A stretch of 15,081 nt of DNA. It comes from Bacteroidales bacterium UBA5072. Its GTDB lineage: Bacteria; Bacteroidota; Bacteroidia; Bacteroidales; UBA10428. Shown here in pieces: positions 1 to 6,778 of the stretch. The notes beneath the pieces are model-generated. The model had not been told where the DNA came from, made no database searches, and saw only the letters and a program-made list of their open reading frames with translations. Position 1 is the stretch's first letter, and each line of letters begins with the position of its first letter. The position numbers and the translations under genes were made by a program. The DNA lies in the NCBI GenBank assembly GCA_002415855.1, contig DIAS01000160.1:4020-19100 (forward strand), in the 5' to 3' direction.

Positions 1-129
1 TTTACATACGGCGGATTTGAAGTTGCAGTTGAAGGGTAAATGCCAATCTTTAAATAATTCATCTCTCAACGCAAAAAACCTCGATAACAACTGGATGGCC
101 CCCCTCAGGGATCATGAAATAATCCCCAG

Positions 130-618
130 TTATTTTCCTTCCTTTAGCCCTGCAAACAGGGCATCGGACCGTGCCTGCAATTCTTCAAAGGTCAGGTCCT
201 CGATATGGGTCATCACGGACCATTCGTGTCCGAACGGATCTACAAGGCTCCCGGAGCGATCGCCATGGAACTGGTCCTTGACTGTCATTTCGCCCTTCAC
301 CCTTGCCCCGGCTTTCAATGCGCGATCGAAGACTGCATCCACATTTTCAACATACAGACAAAGTGATACGGGAGAACCACCGAGAGACGAAGGACTCCGG
401 TTGCCCCACTGCTCATTTTCATCCGCGAGCATGATCCTGGAATTTCCGATTTCGATTTCGGCATGCCCCACTGTGCCGTCGGGCATCCTGATACGCCCCA
501 GTTCCTTTGCGCCGAACGCTTTTTTATAGAATTCAATGGCTTTGTCGGCATTTTTAACACTCAGATACGGGGTCACGGAGCTGTATCCTTCTGGTATCGG
601 TTGAACTTTTGTTTTCAT
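130..618 (-). CDS. VOC-superfamily (glyoxalase/PhnB-like) protein
   Basis: A 162-residue cytosolic protein with no signal peptide. The sequence shows the paired beta-alpha-beta-beta-beta pattern of the vicinal oxygen chelate fold. The first half runs from about residue 13 (SVTPYLSVKNADKAIEFY) to GHAEIEIGNSRIMLADE near residues 51-67. The second half runs from about residue 84 to the family signature DPFGHEW near 127-133. His52 and Glu/His residues around 117-132 are candidate metal ligands. This is the PhnB/YdeM-like branch of glyoxalase/bleomycin-resistance proteins, in which substrates are rarely known. The ATG start at 618 fits the family N-terminus and has no obvious Shine-Dalgarno. It stands alone, facing away from the left window edge with 215 bases to the GH5 gene stop. 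The family is secure; a specific reaction cannot be assigned. Confidence 0.88.
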   Translation of the reverse strand: MKTKVQPIPEGYSSVTPYLSVKNADKAIEFYKKAFGAKELGRIRMPDGTVGHAEIEIGNSRIMLADENEQWGNRSPSSLGGSPVSLCLYVENVDAVFDRALKAGARVKGEMTVKDQFHGDRSGSLVDPFGHEWSVMTHIEDLTFEELQARSDALFAGLKEGK

Positions 619-660
619 GGCTAGTGTTTTTTACAAAAGGATTCAAGGATAGGTTTAAAA

Positions 661-742
661 CAACAGCTGTGCGTATTGGTTTAAAAAAAGTCAACGAGGG
701 TATGCTATAATTCACTGTATTTTAATTTCCGGCAACAGCTGT
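661..742. repeat. Two copies of a 10-bp palindrome-containing repeat
   Basis: The 10-mer CAACAGCTGT, whose core ACAGCTGT is a perfect 8-bp palindrome, occurs at 661-670 and again at 733-742, 72 bases apart. Both lie in the gap upstream of the VOC gene and downstream of the GH5 stop. The copies could be binding sites for a regulator of the minus-strand VOC gene, but two short copies could also be chance. No canonical Bacteroidota -7 element was found in this gap on the minus strand. Confidence 0.3.
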
Positions 743-833
743 AAACAGAAATATAAAGTGCAGAGATTTTGGGAATGTGGATTGCTGTATTTTTGGGAAA
801 AAGCAATGAAGTAAAACTTATTGTGTGGTGCAT

Positions 834-1805
834 TCATTCAGACTGTTTGTCTCTTATAGTCTGTCGCGTAATTTCCCCCCACTTTTTAAGAACATCATCG
901 GTCCATTTGCCATAGGATGACGCACGGGGGATCAACATGGAGCATGATTCGTTTTTGTCGGAAATAGACCAGGCGATCCAGCTGATTTTGCGATTTTCCA
1001 TCCAGTTAATGTAATGATTCCATTCGGCTTCATCAATGGGTCCATCTCCGGAAGCTTCCATTCCGGCACATTCAGAAACAAAGATTGGTATACCTTTTTC
1101 AATGGCTGCATCTGTGCGGTCACGCAGCCATTTCTTATGCGTTCCGGCATAAAAATGCATAGTGTACATTATGTTGGACTGGCCGATAATCGGATCCATA
1201 GCCACGGTATCAATATCCTGATCCCAGTGCGGCGAACCTACCAGAATAATATTGTCTTTGTCAATTGCCCTTATTGCATCAACTACGGTAACTGAATATT
1301 CCTTCACCTCTTTCCAGGTATAATAATCGGGTTCATTCCAAATCTCATAAATAACATTCGGGTAATTGCCGTATTGCTGCGCCATCCTCTCAAAAAAAAT
1401 TTTCGCTTCTTCCGTATGCTTTTTATGGCTATGAAAATCAATCAGTACATAAACTCCGCTTTTAATGGCTCCTTTTACTACATTATCAACACATTCCAAT
1501 GCAAATTCGGGATTTTCAAGGTAATTATCCTCAATGGCCACGCCCATGGATGCCCTCACAACATTGCATTGCCAATCATCCACTATCCAGTCAACGGCTT
1601 TTTCATTATAAAACCGTGGCCATAGATTGTGCCATCCGAAACTCGCACCACGAAGCATCAGGGGACTGCCCTTTTCGTTGACCAGCTGCGTACCGGATAC
1701 AGCCAATTTTCCATGTATTCCTACAACAGAATCTTTTGGAGCATGGGATGTGCATCCGACACCAACAACAAGTGCAACAATTAAAATAATGCAGATTGGT
1801 TTCAT
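834..1805 (-). CDS. Glycoside hydrolase family 5 lipoprotein (endoglucanase-type, GH5_2-like)
   Basis: A 323-residue secreted beta-glycanase. The N-terminus is a lipoprotein signal: a hydrophobic stretch at residues 4-17 followed by Cys18, so it is probably anchored to the membrane surface. The catalytic (beta/alpha)8 barrel spans roughly residues 33-312. Visible GH5 landmarks are LRGASFGWHN (51-60), VLIDFHSH (120-127), IWNEP (155-159) with acid/base Glu158, TMHFYAGTHK (215-224) and IFVSECAG (241-248) with nucleophile Glu245. WSISDKNES near 279-287 is typical of subfamily 2 cellulases. These enzymes cleave internal beta-1,4-glucosidic bonds of cellulose or mixed-linkage glucans. The nucleophile is followed by Cys-Ala-Gly where many relatives have Trp-Gly. 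There is no carbohydrate-binding module, and the length fits one bare catalytic domain. It has no operon partner and is divergent from the small lipoprotein at 2030. Confidence 0.93.
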   Translation of the reverse strand: MKPICIILIVALVVGVGCTSHAPKDSVVGIHGKLAVSGTQLVNEKGSPLMLRGASFGWHNLWPRFYNEKAVDWIVDDWQCNVVRASMGVAIEDNYLENPEFALECVDNVVKGAIKSGVYVLIDFHSHKKHTEEAKIFFERMAQQYGNYPNVIYEIWNEPDYYTWKEVKEYSVTVVDAIRAIDKDNIILVGSPHWDQDIDTVAMDPIIGQSNIMYTMHFYAGTHKKWLRDRTDAAIEKGIPIFVSECAGMEASGDGPIDEAEWNHYINWMENRKISWIAWSISDKNESCSMLIPRASSYGKWTDDVLKKWGEITRQTIRDKQSE

Positions 1806-2029
1806 TTCTTTTCAGTTTTAGCATTCACCTGAACGTAAAGCTAATAAAGAAAGTGTCACAAACGCTGAAAACCAGTTTTGAGTTTTCTACTGACGTTATC
1901 ATTTATTGCTTCAATTAAACATTCATTGGGAGAGCCTCAACCTAAAGCAACCTTTTGATAACGAATTGCATCTGAGAATATAATACACCCCGGAGTTGAA
2001 TATTGATCACAACCATTAAACCTGTTGAA

Positions 2030-2503
2030 ATGCGAAAAATAATTGTCAGCCTCTTTATTGTTGCTGTATTTTTTTCCGGATGCGAAGAACAGTCTCATCA
2101 TACTGAACCTGCTGCATTTTCCTTATTGCGTGAGAATACATGTATACTTACCATTGACCGGGTTGCGAACGGCCCTGAGGTTAAGTTTCCGGGTGACAGC
2201 CTCAGCGAATGTGACTTCACCGCGACTGACGAAGATATTCATTACGAGGTAACCTTTTCAGAAAATGGCCGGATAATTACAATTGAAACCGCGGTAACAG
2301 ATACTGTTAGCGGAAAAAGAGTAAACGATGGCGAAGCATACAAACGCTATGCGCTTGATGAGGGTTTATTTGCCGGCGGACGCTTTATAGTATGGATCAG
2401 TAACGGAATCTTGGAAGCGGAATATACTGTTTACGGCTCCGGTGTGCCAATAATCAGAAGTGAACGGGGAAAATTAACCGGTAAGGCGTGCCTGGTTAAA
2501 TAA
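2030..2503 (+). CDS. Small predicted lipoprotein, unknown function
   Basis: A 157-residue protein that I do not recognise. The ATG at 2030 is chosen over a TTG 27 bases upstream because it begins a clean lipoprotein signal: basic MRK, a hydrophobic core IIVSLFIVAVFF, and the lipobox FSGC with Cys18. The mature part alternates short polar and hydrophobic stretches with no long helix, suggesting a small beta-rich domain such as a beta-sandwich or lipocalin-like fold. It contains two further cysteines besides the lipid-anchored one, near mature residues DSLSEC and KACLV, that could form a disulfide. It lies 121 bases upstream of the aspartic-protease-like lipoprotein on the same strand and might be co-transcribed with it. 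A short inverted repeat (GGCGTG 2485-2490 / CACGCC 2505-2510) spans its stop codon. Confidence 0.75.
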   Translation: MRKIIVSLFIVAVFFSGCEEQSHHTEPAAFSLLRENTCILTIDRVANGPEVKFPGDSLSECDFTATDEDIHYEVTFSENGRIITIETAVTDTVSGKRVNDGEAYKRYALDEGLFAGGRFIVWISNGILEAEYTVYGSGVPIIRSERGKLTGKACLVK

Positions 2504-2624
2504 TCACGCCAGGTTGAATGGAATGGCCCTGCGGTGAAACCCATTCTTCCAAATAGGGTCATTGATCAGCATCCGGTCTTACAGGTAATGAAACAGAACC
2601 ATTAAACCCAAACCTAAAATAATC

Positions 2625-3920
2625 ATGAAAGGCATTCTTTCCTATTTCATTATTTTACTGGCATTTACCCAATGTACTTCACCGCTTTCAGATGAACAAA
2701 GCCGACAATTAAGGGAATGTTATAAAACCAAAGACTATTTCAAACTCGACAACCTGATGTCAAGGATCGACTCTGTGGAACGCAATCCAGATCTGTTATT
2801 GTACAAAGCAACTTTGGCAAATGTCTTTAATCAACCGGAAGAATCGAACCGTTTAATTGGGAAAATTCTTAAAAAGTATGTGCATCATTTCAATGATAGC
2901 GTCCTTAAGGATCTGTATTATATGCAGGAAGCAAACGCATACCGGTTGCAGGATTATTACGGTGAATACATAGCCGACAGTATCCTTGTGGCGAAATTCA
3001 GTGCCGTGTGTGATTCTTCGGAAATTGAAACCCATAAGGATGATTTAACCCTTTTCCGGGTAATCCGGAATGTGCCGAAAATGGAATTCAAAATTCCTGC
3101 AGATGCAACGGCAACACTTAAAAGAGACATTGCCGGACTGTTGAATGTATCCGTTACACTGAAGAAAGACTCGGTTGACTGGGTTTTTGATACCGGCGCC
3201 GCTTTCTCAGTGATGATTGCATCGCAGGCTACCAGGTATGGAGTCAGGATACTGCCAGGTAAGGTCAGAACAGGGACATCTATCGGCTTAAAGGTGGAGG
3301 GACAGATGGGCCTGCTTGATATGAATGTGGGCAATATCGAAGTGAAAAATGCAGTTGTCCTTGTATTGCCTGATTCCGCATTGACATTTGCCAATGGAGC
3401 CTATGTCATTCGGGGTGTCCTTGGTTTTCCAGTAATTTATGCCTTGCAGGAAGTTACGATAAAAGAGGATAAAACCCTGCTGGTCTCGCAAACCCATGAA
3501 AAACAGGGCGACCGGAATCTTGCACTGGATGGGCAGTATATGTTGATCCGGGTAAAGGCCGGCAACGATACATTGCCTTTTCTGTATGACTCCGGAAACA
3601 ACGTCACCAGTTTAAGCGCCCGTTTTTTCAACAAATATAAAAACGACATCGAAAGAAAATGCACAAAGCGAAAAGTTATAATCGGTGGAGCTGGCGGAAT
3701 GCGAGAAACCGAGGCCTATATTCTGGACTCGTTGGCTTTGTCGGTTGGGAATTCAAATTATTCGCTTGATTCACTTGAAGTATATCCCAGCGACCTAATG
3801 GGTTACGACATCAAATACCTGTATGGAAATTTCGGACAGGATTACGTCAGCAAGTTTTCGGAGATGCGGATTGATTTTAATTCGATGAATATTAACTTTT
3901 TGCAGAAGAAAAGCAAATAA
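2625..3920 (+). CDS. Two-lobed retropepsin/pepsin-like aspartic protease lipoprotein
   Basis: A 431-residue exported protein with a short hydrophobic N-terminus (residues 5-15) and a probable lipid-modified Cys17, although FTQC is an imperfect lipobox. Residues 20-150 form a mostly helical, charged region of unknown role. Two aspartyl-protease lobes follow. Lobe 1 (about 168-285) has VDWVFDTGAAFSV with catalytic-type Asp189 and the later loop RGVLGFPV (263-270). Lobe 2 (about 300-428) has LPFLYDSGNNVTSL with Asp322 and a matching YGNFGQDYV (400-408). Each lobe thus carries its own D-T/S-G motif and hydrophobic-Gly flap-type segment, so the chain could fold as an intramolecular pepsin-like dimer rather than a retropepsin homodimer. 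Bacteroidota have many retropepsin-like proteins, often with a C-terminal PDZ domain; none is present here. Proteolytic activity is inferred from motifs. Confidence 0.82.
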   Translation: MKGILSYFIILLAFTQCTSPLSDEQSRQLRECYKTKDYFKLDNLMSRIDSVERNPDLLLYKATLANVFNQPEESNRLIGKILKKYVHHFNDSVLKDLYYMQEANAYRLQDYYGEYIADSILVAKFSAVCDSSEIETHKDDLTLFRVIRNVPKMEFKIPADATATLKRDIAGLLNVSVTLKKDSVDWVFDTGAAFSVMIASQATRYGVRILPGKVRTGTSIGLKVEGQMGLLDMNVGNIEVKNAVVLVLPDSALTFANGAYVIRGVLGFPVIYALQEVTIKEDKTLLVSQTHEKQGDRNLALDGQYMLIRVKAGNDTLPFLYDSGNNVTSLSARFFNKYKNDIERKCTKRKVIIGGAGGMRETEAYILDSLALSVGNSNYSLDSLEVYPSDLMGYDIKYLYGNFGQDYVSKFSEMRIDFNSMNINFLQKKSK

Positions 3921-3946
3921 ACGCTCCACCTGTGGTTAAAAACCGC

Positions 3947-3990
3947 CACAAAGTCACCAAGGCAAAAAGAATACTCTTAGTGTCTTTGAG
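3947..3990. repeat. Imperfect inverted repeat, possible dispersed element or terminator
   Basis: CACAAAGTCACCAAG at 3947-3961 pairs with CTTAGTGTCTTTGAG at 3976-3990 at 12 of 15 positions across a 14-base loop. A second small dyad (GTGG 3932-3935 with CCAC 3946-3949) abuts it. The wording 'CACAAAG-CAC-AAG ... CTT-GTG-CTTTG' resembles short intergenic palindromes that recur in many environmental Bacteroidota genomes; that resemblance is from memory and unverified. It sits 26 bases after the stop of the aspartic-protease gene, so it may serve as its transcription terminator, although no T-run follows. Confidence 0.45.
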
Positions 3991-4287
3991 CCTTCGGGGC
4001 ATTTACTCTTATCATATTTACCACATTTGATGTTTTGGTTTTGACAACGCCTGTGTATATGAGCTGATGCCAAAGAGCTTTATATCTTGGCAGCAGAAGG
4101 CAGCCGAATGAGTTTACCTCTTAAACTCCCATTGCGGATTACCACAGTCTTTCCACCCGGCTTTTTATCGCATGACATGTTGTTTTTACCCAAAGTATAA
4201 ACGATGGTAAAAATTTGTCATTACTATTTCCCTCTTGATCAAAAATATCACGAAATTTATCCAAAAATCGCCTGAAGTTTAGGATTT

Positions 4288-4295
4288 TATATTTG
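4288..4295 (+). promoter_or_regulatory. Possible Bacteroidota -7 element for the ZU5/cysteine-protease-like gene
   Basis: TATATTTG matches the Bacteroidota TAnnTTTG -7 consensus exactly and lies 66 bases upstream of the ATG at 4362. A convincing -33 TTTG at the expected 19-20 base spacing is not visible, so the call rests on one element in AT-rich DNA. Confidence 0.3.
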
Positions 4296-4361
4296 AGACA
4301 GGTATTTTAGCGGTCCCTTTGCATTCATTTCGGAGTGATTTGATAAAAGGGCAACACCACT

Positions 4362-5804
4362 ATGAAAAGGAACTCTGCATTATTGTGTATTCTTTTATCT
4401 GTTGCATTTCAGGTTACCATTTCACTAAATTCCTGTGAAAAGGATGGTTCATCTGATGATCCTGATGATTCACTTTTTAAAGTTTCCAAGATCATCGGAC
4501 CTTCCGGAGGTATATTGACGAGTACCAATAATGAAAGCAAACTTGCCGGTCTTAAGGTTAACATACCCGCCGGTGCCCTGGACAAGGACACCCTGATCAC
4601 CGTCAAAATTGCGGAAACCGATCCTCCGATACCCGAGGAGGCTGTGAAAGTAAGCCAAACCTTTCATTTTGGAGCCGATAGTCTTTTCTTTTACTACCCC
4701 GTTCTGATCACCCTGCCTTATGATGAAACGGAAGCCACGGATGAAACCCGGTTGTTTGTATATACCTACAATGGCTCTTTCTGGGATGCCGTGTCCTTTC
4801 TCGGAAGAGACACCGCACGGAACCTGATCACCGTAATGACCAGGCACTTCTCTGATTTTGCAGTCTTTGAATCGCTTGAAAATGCAAGCACAGGAAGCAT
4901 TGATACCTATTTCAGGCCCGGCACTGATGGTATGCAAACCAGCAATTACGCCTATCCCGGTAATTGTTTTGGCATTGCAGGCTATTCAAAATGGTATTTT
5001 GAGAACAAGAAGGCCAGCCTGGGTAACCTGAAAACCCGGAATTCTCCCGACCGTGATATTGAAATAGCCAGCTCAACGCAGCAGGTGCTAAGGCTTGAAA
5101 ATGTCACCGGTTCATTCTATCTGGGATTGAACAATGATAAAAGTGCTGCCGAATGTCTGATCTCCTCGCTTGAAATTACCAGGAGGCCACAGTTACTCGG
5201 CCTAAGTGCAAATGGCACTGATACTCAACATGCCGTACTGGTTTATAAGTATGATCGTGACAACAAGTTATTTTACATCTACGACCCGGATTTTCCGTCA
5301 TCCGATGGAATCACCATCCACTTCAACGGTGTGAACCTTGATAACTATGGCAATTACAAATACTATACATTCCTGACTTCGGCTTTGTATTCCGAAGATG
5401 CTTTAAATGCGGTATTTTACGCAGGAACCTGGAATGCCGTCTCTATTAATATTACAGAGGGAAACAATACAGGAGCGCTGATAACCCTTTACAACCTTAA
5501 AATCGAATCCGACTTTGACGGTTCTGTTTCATTTATAATCAGTAAGGACAGCGATGTCCAATATCATGGATTCATTACTGGTTCAAAGCTTGTCGCATCA
5601 TCCTGCAACGATTTCTGGAGCTGGTGGATCGATAGTGACGAGGATCTTCAGAAAGATCCGGGAGAATCCGGGACCTGCAACACAGGAACTTCCAGAATTG
5701 AAATTGACTTTGCAAACGACAAAAGTGGTACCGGCACCCACCGGTCCGAGAGTTGTAGCCCCTTAGGCGATTATAATGCCGGTGATCTGACATCCAGCAG
5801 ATAG
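4362..5804 (+). CDS. Lipoprotein with ZU5-like domain and possible papain/C39-fold cysteine-protease domain
   Basis: A 480-residue exported protein. Residues 1-25 form a lipoprotein signal (hydrophobic core, then LNSC with Cys25), followed by an acidic DDPDD linker. Residues 42-170 resemble ZU5/autoproteolytic-type beta domains: IGPSGGILTS, LKVNIPAGAL, the paired VLITLPYDE and FSDFAVFE. Residues 180-345 look like a cysteine-peptidase-type fold. GNCFGIAGYSKWYF (200-213) would place a nucleophile Cys202 at the start of a helix. HAVLVYKYDRDNKLFYIYDPD (290-310) would supply His290 on a strand and Asp308. Residues 350-465 are a further beta domain with two Cys and a DSDEDLQKDPGES segment that may bind calcium. 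Activity is inferred from the Cys/His/Asp order and spacing only. The domain could equally be an inactive peptide-binding relative. It is followed after 104 bases by the MBL-fold gene. Confidence 0.72.
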   Translation: MKRNSALLCILLSVAFQVTISLNSCEKDGSSDDPDDSLFKVSKIIGPSGGILTSTNNESKLAGLKVNIPAGALDKDTLITVKIAETDPPIPEEAVKVSQTFHFGADSLFFYYPVLITLPYDETEATDETRLFVYTYNGSFWDAVSFLGRDTARNLITVMTRHFSDFAVFESLENASTGSIDTYFRPGTDGMQTSNYAYPGNCFGIAGYSKWYFENKKASLGNLKTRNSPDRDIEIASSTQQVLRLENVTGSFYLGLNNDKSAAECLISSLEITRRPQLLGLSANGTDTQHAVLVYKYDRDNKLFYIYDPDFPSSDGITIHFNGVNLDNYGNYKYYTFLTSALYSEDALNAVFYAGTWNAVSINITEGNNTGALITLYNLKIESDFDGSVSFIISKDSDVQYHGFITGSKLVASSCNDFWSWWIDSDEDLQKDPGESGTCNTGTSRIEIDFANDKSGTGTHRSESCSPLGDYNAGDLTSSR

Positions 5805-5908
5805 AGTATTCCTTCCGGTTCTCTTACCTGAGTTATCATTCAACCCTGTATAACCTTAAGGAAATTTATACTAAATTTATCTGCCGTTTTACCTGTTATT
5901 TTATCGCC

Positions 5909-6700
5909 ATGAGAAAATTTCTGAATATCTTATTTCTTGTTACTTCTTTAGGTCTTACACTTAATGCCCAGTCGCCTGAAAATTACCGGGTTGATGAGCT
6001 TGGTAAAGGATTCTGGAGAATTCAGGCAATCAATGGGACCCTGTCAACGGTATACCTGATCGAAGGCAGCAAAAAAGCATTGGTGGTCGATGCCTGCTCG
6101 GGCCAGGAAGGACTGAAAGAGATCGTACAAAGTTTAACTGGCGACAAACCTGTCATGCTGGCACTTACACATGGCCATTTTGACCACAGCGGCGGGATGA
6201 AGTACTTCCCCGAAGTATATGTGCATCAGGCCGATACTGATTTGCTCCCCAAAGGTTTAAACACGGTGACGCATTTCATTGATGAAGGTTATGTGTTTGA
6301 TCTGGGTGACCGGAAACTGGAGGTTATTTCCATTCCCGGGCATACTCCCGGATCAGTGGCATTTTTCAACCGGGCTGAAAGATACATCCTTACCGGTGAT
6401 GGCATCGGATCTTCGATGGTATGGGCGCATATATCGAATGATCCACTGACAGTGTACCTGGCTTCAGTAATAAGGCTGGAGGCTATGAAAGACGAAATTG
6501 ATGAATTGTATGTGGGTCATCATGAGCAGGAAACCGTGAAACTCACTACACAATATATTACCGATATGCGTATTGTAACGGAGAAGGTCCTGGAGGGCTC
6601 CATTGAGACTAGCCGTTATGAAATGGGGCCACGGAGGAGCGGACAGCAAGCAACCTTTGGTTCCGCAAAACTCGTCTTCAATCCGGAAAAGCTGAGATAG
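5909..6700 (+). CDS. Exported metallo-beta-lactamase-fold hydrolase
   Basis: A 263-residue protein with a cleavable signal peptide: MRKFLNILFLVTSLGLTLNA followed by QSPE, so cleavage is likely after Ala20 into the periplasm. All zinc-ligand motifs of the MBL fold are present: HGHFDH (residues 88-93), GH at 144-145, TGD at 162-164 and GHH at 203-205. The enzyme should therefore bind two metals. The short form with GHTPGS and YVGHH resembles the broad glyoxalase II-like/MBL-fold hydrolase group rather than true class B beta-lactamases. The substrate is unknown and could be a thioester, lactone or phosphoester. It lies 78 bases upstream of the GH2 gene on the same strand, so the two exported enzymes may be co-transcribed. 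No terminator-like hairpin was seen between them. Confidence 0.9.
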   Translation: MRKFLNILFLVTSLGLTLNAQSPENYRVDELGKGFWRIQAINGTLSTVYLIEGSKKALVVDACSGQEGLKEIVQSLTGDKPVMLALTHGHFDHSGGMKYFPEVYVHQADTDLLPKGLNTVTHFIDEGYVFDLGDRKLEVISIPGHTPGSVAFFNRAERYILTGDGIGSSMVWAHISNDPLTVYLASVIRLEAMKDEIDELYVGHHEQETVKLTTQYITDMRIVTEKVLEGSIETSRYEMGPRRSGQQATFGSAKLVFNPEKLR

Positions 6701-6778
6701 TCCGGGTGTAAAGGCGATCACCTCCAGCCGTGCCGCCAGGTTGAAATCACAGATCAGTAACTAAAATAGCTTGTAATT

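Larger units (their letters stand above)
3921..4361. other. 441-base gene-free interval with inverted repeats
   Basis: No open reading frame of meaningful length and no RNA gene that I recognise is present. Its left end holds an imperfect inverted repeat (3947-3990, listed separately). A perfect 7-bp hairpin GAGTTTA / TAAACTC with the 5-base loop CCTCT lies at 4110-4128, without a T-tract. The right third is AT-rich and includes a possible -7 element upstream of the next gene. The rest shows nothing I can interpret. Confidence 0.6.

Noticed and set aside
1..39. Frame open from the left edge for 12 codons to a TAA at 37-39, possibly the tail of a plus-strand gene.
   Set aside because: Twelve residues (FTYGGFEVAVEG) are too few to tell a gene end from chance.
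17..529. Long plus-strand reading frame opposite the VOC gene.
   Set aside because: It is antisense to a clear VOC-family protein, and its translation has no recognisable domain and a Ser/Pro-rich shadow composition.
2485..2510. GGCGTG/CACGCC inverted repeat at the stop codon of the small lipoprotein gene as a terminator.
   Set aside because: Only 6 bp with a 14-base loop and no T-run; too weak to call.
2957..3394. 145-codon minus-strand frame inside the aspartic-protease gene.
   Set aside because: Antisense shadow of a gene with intact DTG motifs; no start context or domain of its own.
4470..4937. 155-codon minus-strand frame inside the ZU5-like gene.
   Set aside because: Shadow of the coding strand; the plus-strand frame has a lipoprotein signal and domain patterns, this one has none.
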